Shown here piece by piece: positions 19,417 through 28,026 of a stretch of DNA of 64,000 nt (its first letter is position 1; the number at the start of each line of letters is the position of its first letter). The notes below the pieces were generated by a model, which did not search any database, had not been told where the DNA came from, and worked only from the letters and a program-made list of their open reading frames with translations. Origin of the DNA: Methanogranum sp963676045. Lineage in GTDB: Archaea; Thermoplasmatota; Thermoplasmata; Methanomassiliicoccales; Methanomethylophilaceae. Position numbers and translations under genes: made by a program. The stretch is taken from the NCBI GenBank assembly GCA_963676045.1, contig OY780938.1:868001-932000 (forward strand), read 5' to 3'.

Positions 19417-20178
19417 ATGCATCTGAAGATGGATGGGGTAGAATTCAGCTACGGCAGCATATCCGTTCTCCAAAATGTGAACATGGAACTGCATCCATCC
19501 GAAATATTGGGAATATTAGGACCCAACGGATCGGGAAAGACGACCATGCTAAGATGCATAAACGGGATATTGACCCCGCAACAAGGTTCAATAACCTTGG
19601 ATTCAGATGAAATTAAGAAGATGCCGCGCAAAGATGTCGCGAAGAACATAGGATATGTGCCGCAGAATGCAATAGCAGAAAGAAGTGGTCCCACTGTCTT
19701 CGAAGTCGTACTCATGGGTCGCAGACCTCATATAATCTGGGAATTCGGAGATAAGGACAAGGACATCGCCTGGAAGGCGATGGATGAGATGGGTGTGAAG
19801 AATCTAGCGGACAAGGATTTCGGTACTTTGAGCAGCGGTCAGGCACAGAGGGTGCTCATGGCAAGAGCGATCGCACAAGAAGCCAAGATACTACTGCTAG
19901 ATGAGCCCACTAGCAATCTAGATGTGAAATATCAGATAGAGGTCATGAAGGCCATACATGAATTGGTGCATCAAAAGAGAGTGGGCGCTTGCGCCATCAT
20001 ACACGATCTGGATCTTGCAATGAGATTCTGCGACAAGGTCTTACTGCTCAACAACGGCGAGATAATATCCGCGGGCCCCACGAGAATGGTCCTGACACCT
20101 AACAATATAAAGAAGGTATATGACGTGGATGCGATCATAGATGAAAGCTATGACCGTCCACGTGTATTGATAGTTTGA
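19417..20178 (+). CDS. ABC transporter ATP-binding protein, FecE/BtuD family
   Basis: A 253-residue ATPase with Walker A GPNGSGKTT (about 33-41), signature LSSGQAQRVLMARA (about 131-144), Walker B ILLLDEP and switch His in IIHDLDLAM. It is transcribed away from the binding-protein/permease/methyltransferase operon across a 92-bp shared promoter region, and is most likely the ATPase of that importer. The signature has LSSGQ rather than LSGGQ, a mild variant. Confidence 0.92.
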   Translation: MHLKMDGVEFSYGSISVLQNVNMELHPSEILGILGPNGSGKTTMLRCINGILTPQQGSITLDSDEIKKMPRKDVAKNIGYVPQNAIAERSGPTVFEVVLMGRRPHIIWEFGDKDKDIAWKAMDEMGVKNLADKDFGTLSSGQAQRVLMARAIAQEAKILLLDEPTSNLDVKYQIEVMKAIHELVHQKRVGACAIIHDLDLAMRFCDKVLLLNNGEIISAGPTRMVLTPNNIKKVYDVDAIIDESYDRPRVLIV

Positions 20179-20188
20179 TCGGCCTTAT

Positions 20189-21475
20189 TCAGACATCGTC
20201 CACAGTTATCTTGTACTCCGGCGGATACTTCTTCCTGAATGCCTTCGATAGCAACGGAGGCGCTATTATCGTGGTCGCGACCGCCATCACCACAACTACC
20301 GCATAAAGCTCATTGCTCAGGACATTATGCGTTAATCCGTAGGATGCGACGATTATACCGACCTCTCCCCTTGGTATCATACCTATTCCGATGATATTGA
20401 TCGAGGTCTTGTCCAATGTCTTGTCTCCCAATCTTGCACCCAAACCACAACCAATGTATTTCGATACTATGGCCAGCAATATGACGACCAGTGCAAGACC
20501 GACTACTGTCCAACTTGCACACTCAGATAGGTCTATCTGCATCCCTACGTTCAAGAAGAAGAATGATAGGAACAAGGTCATTATCGACTCTATCTTCGAT
20601 TCGAGTTCCCATTCCCATGCATGGTCCGCCAACAGCATCCCACCAAGGAACGCACCTATTATGGCGGCAAGACCTATCGAATCCGCTATCCATGCGAAGA
20701 AGAGACATGTCACCAAAGCTAAGATCAACTTGTTCACAGTGGAATGCACTTCCCCTGTCTGTTTGAGTCTCTTTTCGGATCTTTCCTTGAAGTAGTCGTA
20801 TATCTTCGGGACCAGGAATTTTGCTGCCGCCAATGTGAGAAGCACGAATGCCACAGCGATGGCCGTTATGAATATCACATTTCCGATATCCATGCCACCT
20901 CCATCGTTGGTGGCCATACCGATGACGATTGCCAGTACGATCATGCCTAGGATATCATCTATAACGGCAGCACCGATGATTATCCTGGCCTCTTTGGTAT
21001 CGATCAGCTTCATATCCTTTATGACGCGTGCAGTGATGCCGACACTGGTCGCCACCATCGCGGCCGCCATGAAGAGTGCTGCATTCAGACCGTCTCCGGT
21101 CAGCTCGATCACCGTGAATCCCAATATGAAGGGTATTATCACTCCGAGGGTCGCGACCAGCATCGCTGCCTTTCCGACCGACATGAGATCGCTGACCCTG
21201 GTCTCCAATCCTACTGAGAACAGAAGGAATATGACACCGAGCTCTGCGAAAAGTTCGAGGACCTCGTAATTCTCATTGGCCGGGTCCATCTGTATGTTCA
21301 GCATCGACATGAAGGACCAATCGCCTATGGCGAGATTGGCTATCACAACTCCGATTATTATCTCACCAATGAGTCCGGGAGTGCCGAACTTCATGAATAT
21401 CCTAGAACCGATGCGTGCAAGTATCAGAAGCACGACCAGCATTATGAGGATGGCCCCGATGTCCATGAAATGCAT
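20189..21475 (-). CDS. Na+/H+ antiporter, CPA2 family
   Basis: A 428-residue membrane protein of 12-13 helices. The CPA2 ion-binding Asp pair is in GAAVIDDILGMIVL (about 166-179). The first helices carry FGTPGLIGEIIIGVVIANL, typical of NapA/KefB-type exchangers. No C-terminal regulatory domain is present; the chain ends after a short acidic tail. An ATG three codons downstream (MDIGAIL) is an equally possible start. It is convergent with the ABC ATPase gene. Confidence 0.9.
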   Translation of the reverse strand: MHFMDIGAILIMLVVLLILARIGSRIFMKFGTPGLIGEIIIGVVIANLAIGDWSFMSMLNIQMDPANENYEVLELFAELGVIFLLFSVGLETRVSDLMSVGKAAMLVATLGVIIPFILGFTVIELTGDGLNAALFMAAAMVATSVGITARVIKDMKLIDTKEARIIIGAAVIDDILGMIVLAIVIGMATNDGGGMDIGNVIFITAIAVAFVLLTLAAAKFLVPKIYDYFKERSEKRLKQTGEVHSTVNKLILALVTCLFFAWIADSIGLAAIIGAFLGGMLLADHAWEWELESKIESIMTLFLSFFFLNVGMQIDLSECASWTVVGLALVVILLAIVSKYIGCGLGARLGDKTLDKTSINIIGIGMIPRGEVGIIVASYGLTHNVLSNELYAVVVVMAVATTIIAPPLLSKAFRKKYPPEYKITVDDV

Positions 21476-21528
21476 AATGACGGTTTGTTATAAAAACATG
21501 CATCACAAAGTTTATAAAAAAAATAAAA

Positions 21529-21544
21529 GAGGGAAAAATCCCTC
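21529..21544 (-). terminator. Hairpin plus U-tract after the acidic-protein gene
   Basis: GAGGGA pairs with TCCCTC around AAAA. The hairpin touches the TGA of the gene at 21543 and is followed on the minus strand by TTTTATTTTTTTTATAAAC. Confidence 0.7.
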
Positions 21545-22727
21545 AGAAAGTGAAATTAAGTGAAGAGCCGATGGTCTGGATCTTCTTCCTTCCGAAATCC
21601 ATCGCCACTGCATTGACGGGTGTCGCCTTTATGCAGACGCGGAGGTTGAACTTCGCATCGCAACTCTCCATGCCGTCCTCTGGGATGTTCCTCTCGATAT
21701 CCGCAGGAAGATCGCAGATCGTCATAAGGTCCTCATTGAGCTCTGGAACGGTCAGCTTCAGAACATCTGCCACGATATCTCTGACATCGTAGACCTCGAC
21801 TATCTTGGACCTTGACTCGACCGCTGGGATCTCCATGGAATCGACATGGGCCTCGGCCGGCATCTCTGAACTGACCTGCACTGGCCTATCCTGTGCCTCT
21901 GATGTCAGAGCGAGATCCTTGAATATCTCCCCTGAGAAGGATGTTGTGTACTTCACGTGGTCCTCTACCTCTGCGACATTGCTGTCCTTAGACCCTTCTG
22001 TGTGAAGTCCCTGTGGATTCATCCTTATGTTGCCGTCGGTGGATTCCTCCGTCTCCTCCACGATCCCCGAATCATCTATGAAGTTTATCGTGTGCATGGA
22101 CACTGGCTCTGCGACCGCACCGTCACATGTCATTGCCTTCTGCTCTTCTGGAATGAATACCTGTGTCATTCCTGTATCTACGAATTCTTCCTTGTTCTCC
22201 AACTTCATGAGCTGGGGCTGCTCGGAAACATCAGCGACCTTGAAGTGCGCCTCCTCTTCCATCGGATGCTGCTTCACGATGACCTCGTTGAAATCGATGT
22301 CGCCAAGGCTCTGCCTTGGTATTGCATGTACGAAAAGGTCCTCGGCCCTCATAGCGCCTTGTGCTTCCGCCTGCACAATCGGCTCACTGGGCTTCTCGAC
22401 CGCCTCAGGAACACCGAAATCCTCGGTGCTCACCTTTATCAGAATAGGCTCGTCCTCTTCGAAGAAGGCCTTGTCCCCAGGACGAGAGACGAATATCTCA
22501 TTGTCCTCGGGCAGATTATAGACCACGAAGCCCTCCTTGTTGAGCTGCATTATCCCCTGATCTGCCGCATTCTGAGCAGGTATTGCCCTGAATCCATCAT
22601 CGTTCAAACTGCTAGAAGCAGACTGCTTGTCCGCTGCACCTGTGTCGATACTGCGGTCCCCACCGAGTACCTTTCTGAATAGACCTCTAGCGAGGCCGCC
22701 GCCATTCTTGCCTGAGCTACCACTCAT
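21543..22727 (-). CDS. Acidic protein of unknown function
   Basis: A 394-residue protein I do not recognise. The N terminus is glycine- and basic-rich (GKNGGGLARGLFRKVLGGD, residues 6-24). The long middle is strongly acidic and rich in Glu, Val, Ser and Met with no clear membrane helix, so it is probably largely disordered. The C-terminal 70 residues look more ordered and contain Cys residues (MTICDLPADIERNIP, then CDAKFNLRVCIKATPVNAVA). It has its own terminator. Codon use looks like that of its neighbours and the frame is intact for 1.2 kb, so it is probably real. Confidence 0.7.
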   Translation of the reverse strand: MSGSSGKNGGGLARGLFRKVLGGDRSIDTGAADKQSASSSLNDDGFRAIPAQNAADQGIMQLNKEGFVVYNLPEDNEIFVSRPGDKAFFEEDEPILIKVSTEDFGVPEAVEKPSEPIVQAEAQGAMRAEDLFVHAIPRQSLGDIDFNEVIVKQHPMEEEAHFKVADVSEQPQLMKLENKEEFVDTGMTQVFIPEEQKAMTCDGAVAEPVSMHTINFIDDSGIVEETEESTDGNIRMNPQGLHTEGSKDSNVAEVEDHVKYTTSFSGEIFKDLALTSEAQDRPVQVSSEMPAEAHVDSMEIPAVESRSKIVEVYDVRDIVADVLKLTVPELNEDLMTICDLPADIERNIPEDGMESCDAKFNLRVCIKATPVNAVAMDFGRKKIQTIGSSLNFTF

Positions 22728-22891
22728 GCTATCCCATCCGAATAATGCATACGTATTACCTATTATAAAAAGTCACGGTTGGAGCTTAACTAATAAACGT
22801 AAAAATATGTCTATCGTTATACATTGACAGAACATTGTGTCTTTTTTAAAACAATTATGCCCATCCAATGTGTTTCTACCGTACAAAATAC

Positions 22892-23275
22892 TCAACTGCG
22901 CACGAATTTCACATAATCCGCCTTGCCTTGTGCGTGTATCTCCGTGAGCATCGCCGAAAGCCTTGATGAATCGGCAGATATCACCATCACCTCTAGGCAT
23001 TTTGAATCCTTTAGATGGGAATGCAGCTGCGTCCTTATCTCGGAAACATACTTGGCCTGTATAACATTCATCCATGGATCGGAATGGTCCCTTCTCACGA
23101 CAATCAACACTCCCTCGATGGAACCGGTCATCCCCTTTAGGTCCTTGATCTCGATCTTTGCGGCATTGATGGCCGTACGGACGGCCTCGCTCCTACCTGC
23201 TAGACCGAATGTCCTCTGGATATCGTCCAAAGCCTGGATGTTGTCGTCGTTCAATGAAATACTGACTACCGCCAT
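22892..23275 (-). CDS. NikR-like ribbon-helix-helix regulator
   Basis: A 127-residue regulator. The N-terminal ribbon-helix-helix (MAVVSISLNDDNIQALDDI, then RSEAVRTAI) binds DNA as a dimer. The C-terminal ACT-like domain carries LHSHLKDSKCLEV, which matches three of the four nickel ligands of NikR (His85, His87, Cys93 here). The fourth ligand position (His76 in E. coli NikR) is Ala74 here. A different metal or altered affinity is therefore likely. It is divergent from the ZIP transporter gene across 91 bp, which suggests that gene is its target. Confidence 0.85.
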   Translation of the reverse strand: MAVVSISLNDDNIQALDDIQRTFGLAGRSEAVRTAINAAKIEIKDLKGMTGSIEGVLIVVRRDHSDPWMNVIQAKYVSEIRTQLHSHLKDSKCLEVMVISADSSRLSAMLTEIHAQGKADYVKFVRS

Positions 23276-23366
23276 ATGTTCACCTTATTATGTATGGATG
23301 ATATTGTATAAGTAATTTTAATAATTTATAGATAAATATTTAATAAGATTAGAATATTGCGACCGC
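23276..23366. promoter_or_regulatory. Divergent promoter region between NikR-like gene and ZIP gene
   Basis: This 91-bp AT-rich spacer must hold both promoters. It contains an imperfect palindrome, TTAATAATTTAT against ATAAATATTTAA (10 of 12 positions), near 23318-23344. An operator for the NikR-like protein here is an inference. Confidence 0.4.
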
Positions 23367-24152
23367 ATGGAACAGACCGTCACCTTCGCCATATTCATAA
23401 TAGCGATACTAGCCGTGTCCATCGTGGCATCATTATTGCCGCTTATGATCAAGATGAACGATAAGCAGGCACATCTCCTCATCGCTCTCAGCGCGGGAAT
23501 ATTCACCGGTGTGCTATTCCTGATGCTCTTGCCTGAAGCGATAGAGGAGAGCATAGATTCAGGTTATTCTGCGCAGACCATAATGTACGCACTGATAACG
23601 GGATTCCTGATAGTGTTCATAGCGGATGTCATCCTGAAGCATTACTACAAGGCCGAATGCGCATGCGAAAAATGCATGGACCTCCACTCGCACGATATGA
23701 CCTCAATGTCCGCATTCATAGGACTGTCGATACATGCATGCTTTGACGGGCTTGCGATCGCTTCCGCATTCATAATCGGCACGGATATAGGTGGAATGGT
23801 GATAATCGCGATGTGCATTCACAAGACCGTCGAGGTGTTCTCGCTATCCTCGACCTTCCTTATGTCGAACAAGAAGAAACAGGCGAAAAGATATCTGCTG
23901 TCATTCTGCTTCATAACCCCTCTGGCCGCCGTCATATCATATGCATTCCTGGACGGTATAAGCCTTGAATGGACAGGCATAGCCCTTTCCATATCCGCAG
24001 GCATATTCATGTTCGTGACGATGTGCAACATGATACCGGAGGCATTCCACAGGAAGAAGTACGACCTCGAATCCTTGGCCTTCCTGCTCATAGGTGTCGC
24101 CGTGGTAGTCGCTGCGGTCATATTCGCAACGATGGCCGGCGTGGATTTCTAA
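23367..24152 (+). CDS. ZIP-family divalent metal transporter
   Basis: A 261-residue protein of eight hydrophobic helices. The ZIP metal path is visible in HACFDGLAIASAF (helix 4 type) and HKTVEVFSLSS (helix 5 type). The loop after helix 3 is Cys/His-rich (CACEKCMDLHSHD, about 93-105), a likely cytosolic metal-binding loop. ZIP proteins take up Zn, Fe, Mn or related ions; specificity cannot be read. A hairpin terminator follows. Confidence 0.92.
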   Translation: MEQTVTFAIFIIAILAVSIVASLLPLMIKMNDKQAHLLIALSAGIFTGVLFLMLLPEAIEESIDSGYSAQTIMYALITGFLIVFIADVILKHYYKAECACEKCMDLHSHDMTSMSAFIGLSIHACFDGLAIASAFIIGTDIGGMVIIAMCIHKTVEVFSLSSTFLMSNKKKQAKRYLLSFCFITPLAAVISYAFLDGISLEWTGIALSISAGIFMFVTMCNMIPEAFHRKKYDLESLAFLLIGVAVVVAAVIFATMAGVDF

Positions 24153-24162
24153 ACAATATAAC

Positions 24163-24187
24163 AGGAGCTCTGCTCCTTTTTTATATT
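24163..24187 (+). terminator. Hairpin plus U-tract
   Basis: AGGAGC pairs with GCTCCT around TCT, followed by TTTTTATATT, just after the ZIP gene. Confidence 0.75.
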
Positions 24188-24193
24188 ATCTCT

Positions 24194-24337
24194 TTAGCAT
24201 AATGTGCGATATGGCACGAATGCTGATTTCGGCACACAGCATGTGGGGCACCTCCAATCGTCAGGCAACTTATCGAAAGGGACCTCTTCCTTATCGTCAT
24301 CGTATATGTGACCGCAAAATGAACAGATGTACTTCAT
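24194..24337 (-). CDS. Rubredoxin
   Basis: A 47-residue iron-sulfur electron carrier. The two knuckles are CSFCGHIYDD (Cys 5 and 8) and CPTCCVPKSAF (Cys 30 and 33), with the conserved FDKLPDDWRC between them. It lacks the usual acidic C-terminal tail and has an extra Cys at 34 in place of the common Gly, plus a terminal Cys. It is convergent with the ZIP gene. It probably serves redox or oxygen-defence reactions; no partner gene is adjacent. Confidence 0.9.
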   Translation of the reverse strand: MKYICSFCGHIYDDDKEEVPFDKLPDDWRCPTCCVPKSAFVPYRTLC

Positions 24338-24685
24338 ATTCCCATATCGATGATATCGAATATATCCTTTGATGAAAATGTACGTCGACTGTGGATGATC
24401 GGATGCATTGAGATATCGTACGTCTAGAATATCGATCCGTTAATTTTTTTACAGATGGATGAGCGACCCTTCGATGTACAGATAACAGCTGATGGTCCCC
24501 CTAGTATCTGGACGGATGATGCGCATTTCATCCAGATCCAGTATATTTTGAATAATGAATCATATAATTTATGATTATTTGAATGTAAATATGTGGTAGC
24601 TTGTATTCATTTGATAAATAAATTAATATATTGTTAGACATTTGTCTAATTAGTATTATCATTGTAATACAAATGGAGGGAGAAA
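24338..24685. promoter_or_regulatory. Non-coding region with amtB promoter
   Basis: No gene is supported in this 348-bp stretch. The right part is very AT-rich and contains a TATA-like AATTAATATATT (24621-24632), then the perfect palindromic operator at 24634-24649, then GGAGGGAG as ribosome binding site of amtB. Confidence 0.6.
24634..24649. promoter_or_regulatory. Palindromic operator upstream of amtB
   Basis: TTAGACA and TGTCTAA form a perfect 7-bp inverted repeat with spacer TT. It lies just after the TATA-like element, where a bound repressor would block transcription. The same arms occur once more at 41278-41297. A nitrogen-responsive regulator is the natural guess because the gene served is amtB-glnK. 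The known NrpR operator of methanogens has a different sequence. Confidence 0.65.
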
Positions 24686-26053
24686 ATGAAAACGGGTATA
24701 AAGGTCGCAATAGCGATGTTCATCGTCCTTGCAATAGCGACCGTTCTAGTGCCTTCGGTATCGGCAGAATCCTTGGAGGTTTATGGATTCGATACCATGG
24801 ATACGATTTGGATCTTGATCGCTAGCTTACTTGTACTGATAATGGCGCCGGCTCTGGCGCTGTTCTATGGAGGCATGCTTAGGAAACAGAGCATGACCTC
24901 GATCATAGCGCAATGTACCTTTACAATGGCCATAGTATTCCTGTTTTGGGTGATGTTCGGATTCTCATTCGCATTCGATGGCTCGTGGAACAACGGTGAT
25001 TTCTTCGGTATCATCGGAGGCACGCAATACTTCTTCATGAACGGAATTGGTGTCGATACCGCATGGGGAACGTTGCCAGCGATCCTGTTCCTGATATTCC
25101 AGGGAATGTTCGCACTTGTGACCGCCATCATCGTCCTGGGTGCCGTAGCCGAGAGGGTCAAGTTCATACCCCTCATGGCATACCTAGCACTTTGGTGCGT
25201 CTTCATATACGCACCTATGACGCACATGGTCTGGGGAGGGGGGCTTCTGTCCACAGGAATTTCTGATACATTCGGATGGCCGGTACTCGATTATGCAGGA
25301 GGTACCGTGGTCCACATATGCTCAGGAGTGTCCGGTATCGCGATCGCCATCGTGGTCGGAAAGCGCAGCAAGAGGATCGTCAAAGAAAGACCGCACAACA
25401 TACCTCTCATGTACATCGGAGCAGCCCTCGTTCTTCTGGGATGGCTCGGATTCAACGGAGGTTCCGGTCTGGCATTCAACCTGACATTGATAAGCGTCAT
25501 ATTGGTCACATTGATCAGCGCCTTCGTGGGCATGGTCACATGGGCCGCCCTTCAGATGTATCACACCGGACGCGTGAGCGTGAGCGGACTCTGCACAGGT
25601 ATGCTGGCAGGATTGGTTGGAATAACCCCTGCATGCGGATTCGTGAACCCTGTCGGAGCGATCGCGATCGGAATAATCACACCTGTGATCTGCTACTTCG
25701 CGATAATATTCATGAGAAAGAAATCCGGCGTGGATGATGCGCTCGATGTGTTCGGACTGCACGGCGTGGGAGGTATCGTCGGAGCGATACTCACAGCGTT
25801 CTTCGCGGTCCACGGATGGGGCGGCGTCGGGGATGGTGTGGCAGGCGTCTTCTATGGCGGCGGATTCGCACTCCTCGGAGGTCAGCTGCTAGCTGTTGGC
25901 GGAACGATCGTCTACTGTTTCATAGTGTCGTACATACTGATGACCGTCATATCCAAGATGTTCAAGGCCGCTGGAAAGAGCGCCGTGCTATCTGAGGAAG
26001 AGCAACAGGTCGGAGCGGATATCGTGGAACACGGGGAATCCGCGTATAACTGA
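24686..26053 (+). CDS. amtB: Ammonium transporter AmtB
   Basis: A 455-residue Amt/Rh-family channel. A cleavable-looking N-terminal signal (residues 6-27, ending SVSA) precedes eleven membrane helices. The ammonium-site Asp and first pore His are in LDYAGGTVVH (Asp 202, His 210), and the second pore His is in DVFGLHGVGG. GGAGGGAG lies ahead of the ATG. The glnK gene follows 10 bp downstream, and the palindromic operator precedes it. Confidence 0.96.
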   Translation: MKTGIKVAIAMFIVLAIATVLVPSVSAESLEVYGFDTMDTIWILIASLLVLIMAPALALFYGGMLRKQSMTSIIAQCTFTMAIVFLFWVMFGFSFAFDGSWNNGDFFGIIGGTQYFFMNGIGVDTAWGTLPAILFLIFQGMFALVTAIIVLGAVAERVKFIPLMAYLALWCVFIYAPMTHMVWGGGLLSTGISDTFGWPVLDYAGGTVVHICSGVSGIAIAIVVGKRSKRIVKERPHNIPLMYIGAALVLLGWLGFNGGSGLAFNLTLISVILVTLISAFVGMVTWAALQMYHTGRVSVSGLCTGMLAGLVGITPACGFVNPVGAIAIGIITPVICYFAIIFMRKKSGVDDALDVFGLHGVGGIVGAILTAFFAVHGWGGVGDGVAGVFYGGGFALLGGQLLAVGGTIVYCFIVSYILMTVISKMFKAAGKSAVLSEEEQQVGADIVEHGESAYN

Positions 26054-26063
26054 GGTGACATGG

Positions 26064-26381
26064 ATGAAAATGATAATAGCGATCGTACGTCCAGAGAAGG
26101 TACAGGATGTCAAGGATGCCCTCAAGGAAGCTGGCATCAACGGCCTGACGATCACCGCCGTCCACGGAAGGGGGTCCCAGGGAGGGCTTTACTTCATGAA
26201 CAGGGTGGAGAAGGTCTGCGTCGACGAGATCGAAAAGACGAAACTCGAGATCGTCGTTGAGGACGATCAGAAGCAGATGGCCGTGGATATCGTGAAGAGG
26301 TCCGCTTCTACCGGTAGCATAGGTGACGGAAGGATATTCGTTGTAAATGTGGAGGAATCCTACAAAGTGCACAACGAGTGA
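26064..26381 (+). CDS. glnK: Nitrogen regulatory protein P-II (GlnK-type), divergent T-loop
   Basis: A 105-residue P-II protein, expected to plug AmtB when nitrogen is plentiful. MKMIIAIVRPEKVQDVKDAL and TGSIGDGRIFV match the family core and the nucleotide-binding loops. The T-loop keeps normal length but is altered: GRGSQGGLYFMNRVEKV (about 35-51) lacks the usual YRGAEY, and the modifiable Tyr 51 is Val. The ATG at 26064 has GAGGTGA ahead of it. The link to amtB makes the assignment firm. Confidence 0.94.
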   Translation: MKMIIAIVRPEKVQDVKDALKEAGINGLTITAVHGRGSQGGLYFMNRVEKVCVDEIEKTKLEIVVEDDQKQMAVDIVKRSASTGSIGDGRIFVVNVEESYKVHNE

Positions 26382-26624
26382 CCTTACAATCCTAAAACCA
26401 TTTTGACCAAACCATTTACTTTGATTTATATTTCAGAATATCCGTAATCGTAAGGACCTTTGAGCGATCGGATATCCGACCCATAAATGCGAATATATCG
26501 AACGATATCGCAAAATATCGGATCTTATCTCATCGTTGGATCTATTTTCATAGAAACTATTAAAATACAACTACTAACATCGAGTGATGACCCATTCAGG
26601 GTTTATAACAGTAGAAGAGATAAA

Positions 26625-26714
26625 ATGTCAGAGGAAAACAAAGACACTAAAAAGGGATTTTTCAAATCACTTGGCAGCAAATTAAAGGGCAAGAAGAAAG
26701 AAGAGAAGAAGTAA
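26625..26714 (+). CDS. Small lysine-rich protein (hypothetical)
   Basis: A 29-residue open frame, MSEENKDTKKGFFKSLGSKL then KGKKKEEKK. It starts with ATG after AGAAGAGAT, is preceded by AT-rich ACTATTAAAATAC, and ends just before a long T-rich run that could be a terminator. The composition is highly charged with one amphipathic segment. I do not recognise a family. Evidence is limited to promoter, start and terminator placement. Confidence 0.4.
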   Translation: MSEENKDTKKGFFKSLGSKLKGKKKEEKK

Positions 26715-26788
26715 GATAATTACTTCGACTCAAATTTCTTTTTTATTTTTTATTTATTTCATATCCGAATTCAATATTCACGTCTATA

Positions 26789-28024
26789 TCATTCGCTATC
26801 TTCGACGGACGATCTGCTTTTACATGCTTCTAGGACCTCGACCAGCAGAGCATCATATCTTGAGGAGGCCTTGTCTGCCGTGGACCCTGTGGAAACGACC
26901 ATGGAATAGAGCGTTTCCTCACCGGTGGGGAACGGCGGCGATGCGACCTCGTTGATGTCGTATGTCCTTAGATATGCATCATGGTCCGTCCCCTTCAGAG
27001 ATACCTTAGAGAACCGTGAATATCCATCATGACTTATGCTATCTGGAAGCTTCCCATTGATCGTTGCATCCAATATAGCCTGCGCGATGTTGATGTTCAT
27101 GACCCTCCTCAATCCGGTGTAGGATGAGGTTATGCGCGCGTTCACTTCGATGACATACACTTCATCCGTGGATAATATCACATCCACGCCCACATACCCT
27201 CTGAGACCTGGGAATGACTCGATGACGCGCTCGCATACCTCGAAGGCCCTCGACTTGAGTGGATGGTCCAACGGCGTCTCGCCGCCATCATAACTCGAGG
27301 TCCCGCCTGAGGATGACAATGTTATCATCTGCCTGTTGAGGCTTATGGCCACGGCCTCCTTGCCGTTGGATATCAGACTAACGCTGGCCGAGATGCCCTC
27401 GATGAAGCTTTGTATCAATATGCCTCCCTCTGACGGGTCCATACGGACCTTTGCGATGGATGCGATCATCCCCTCTTCGTCCCTGGCTATGCTTATGCCC
27501 TTGCAACCAGCACCATTGACAGGCTTTATGATCACAGGGAAACCTATCCTTCGTCCAGCATCCACCGCATCCTCGGGATCCAAGACATCGCAGAGGACAG
27601 TCTCCGGAACGCATACCCCTATGGCCATCATCCTTTCATAGAGGGATGCCTTGTCGGTCGCCTTCATGATGGCATTGGCATCGCAGTTCATCGAATGCAA
27701 TCCCAGGCCTTCGACGTATCCGACCATGGAAGGCAGGATCATCCCCGTCTCGGGTGCGATGATGAGGGATACATCGGATATCTCGGATGCCTCCTTCAAT
27801 GCTGTGCGGACATCATCTACCAGTATCACACGGTCCGCATCCAATGGAGGAGCGAACAATACGAGGCGCGGGTCCAGAAGCACGAGGACGTCATGCCCGG
27901 CGGACTTGAAATCGCATACCAGCCCCCGCAACATCGCGAATCCCTCGCTCAAGGAACTAGATGACATCCTTTCATGGATTGACCCCCCGCCGGAAACATG
28001 CTCATACAGCAGAACCTTCAACAT
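26789..28024 (-). CDS. mfnD: ATP-grasp ligase, tyramine-L-glutamate ligase type (MfnD)
   Basis: A 411-residue ATP-grasp enzyme. It opens MLKVLLYEHVSGGG, the MfnD-type start, with the ATP-grasp core at VIIKPVNGAGCKGI (about 165-178) and the metal-binding acid/Asn pair in VYVIEVNARITSSYTG (about 305-320). MfnD adds glutamate to tyramine in methanofuran synthesis. The ATG at 28024 lies 2 bp after the mfnA stop with GGTGAT right before it. The pairing with mfnA strengthens the assignment. Other ATP-grasp amide ligases cannot be fully excluded. Confidence 0.8.
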   Translation of the reverse strand: MLKVLLYEHVSGGGSIHERMSSSSLSEGFAMLRGLVCDFKSAGHDVLVLLDPRLVLFAPPLDADRVILVDDVRTALKEASEISDVSLIIAPETGMILPSMVGYVEGLGLHSMNCDANAIMKATDKASLYERMMAIGVCVPETVLCDVLDPEDAVDAGRRIGFPVIIKPVNGAGCKGISIARDEEGMIASIAKVRMDPSEGGILIQSFIEGISASVSLISNGKEAVAISLNRQMITLSSSGGTSSYDGGETPLDHPLKSRAFEVCERVIESFPGLRGYVGVDVILSTDEVYVIEVNARITSSYTGLRRVMNINIAQAILDATINGKLPDSISHDGYSRFSKVSLKGTDHDAYLRTYDINEVASPPFPTGEETLYSMVVSTGSTADKASSRYDALLVEVLEACKSRSSVEDSE

Positions 28025-28026
28025 AA

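Noticed and set aside
22728..22891. Possible small gene between the acidic protein and the NikR-like gene.
   Set aside because: The 164-bp spacer is AT-rich with no frame that has a start, ribosome binding site and plausible composition.
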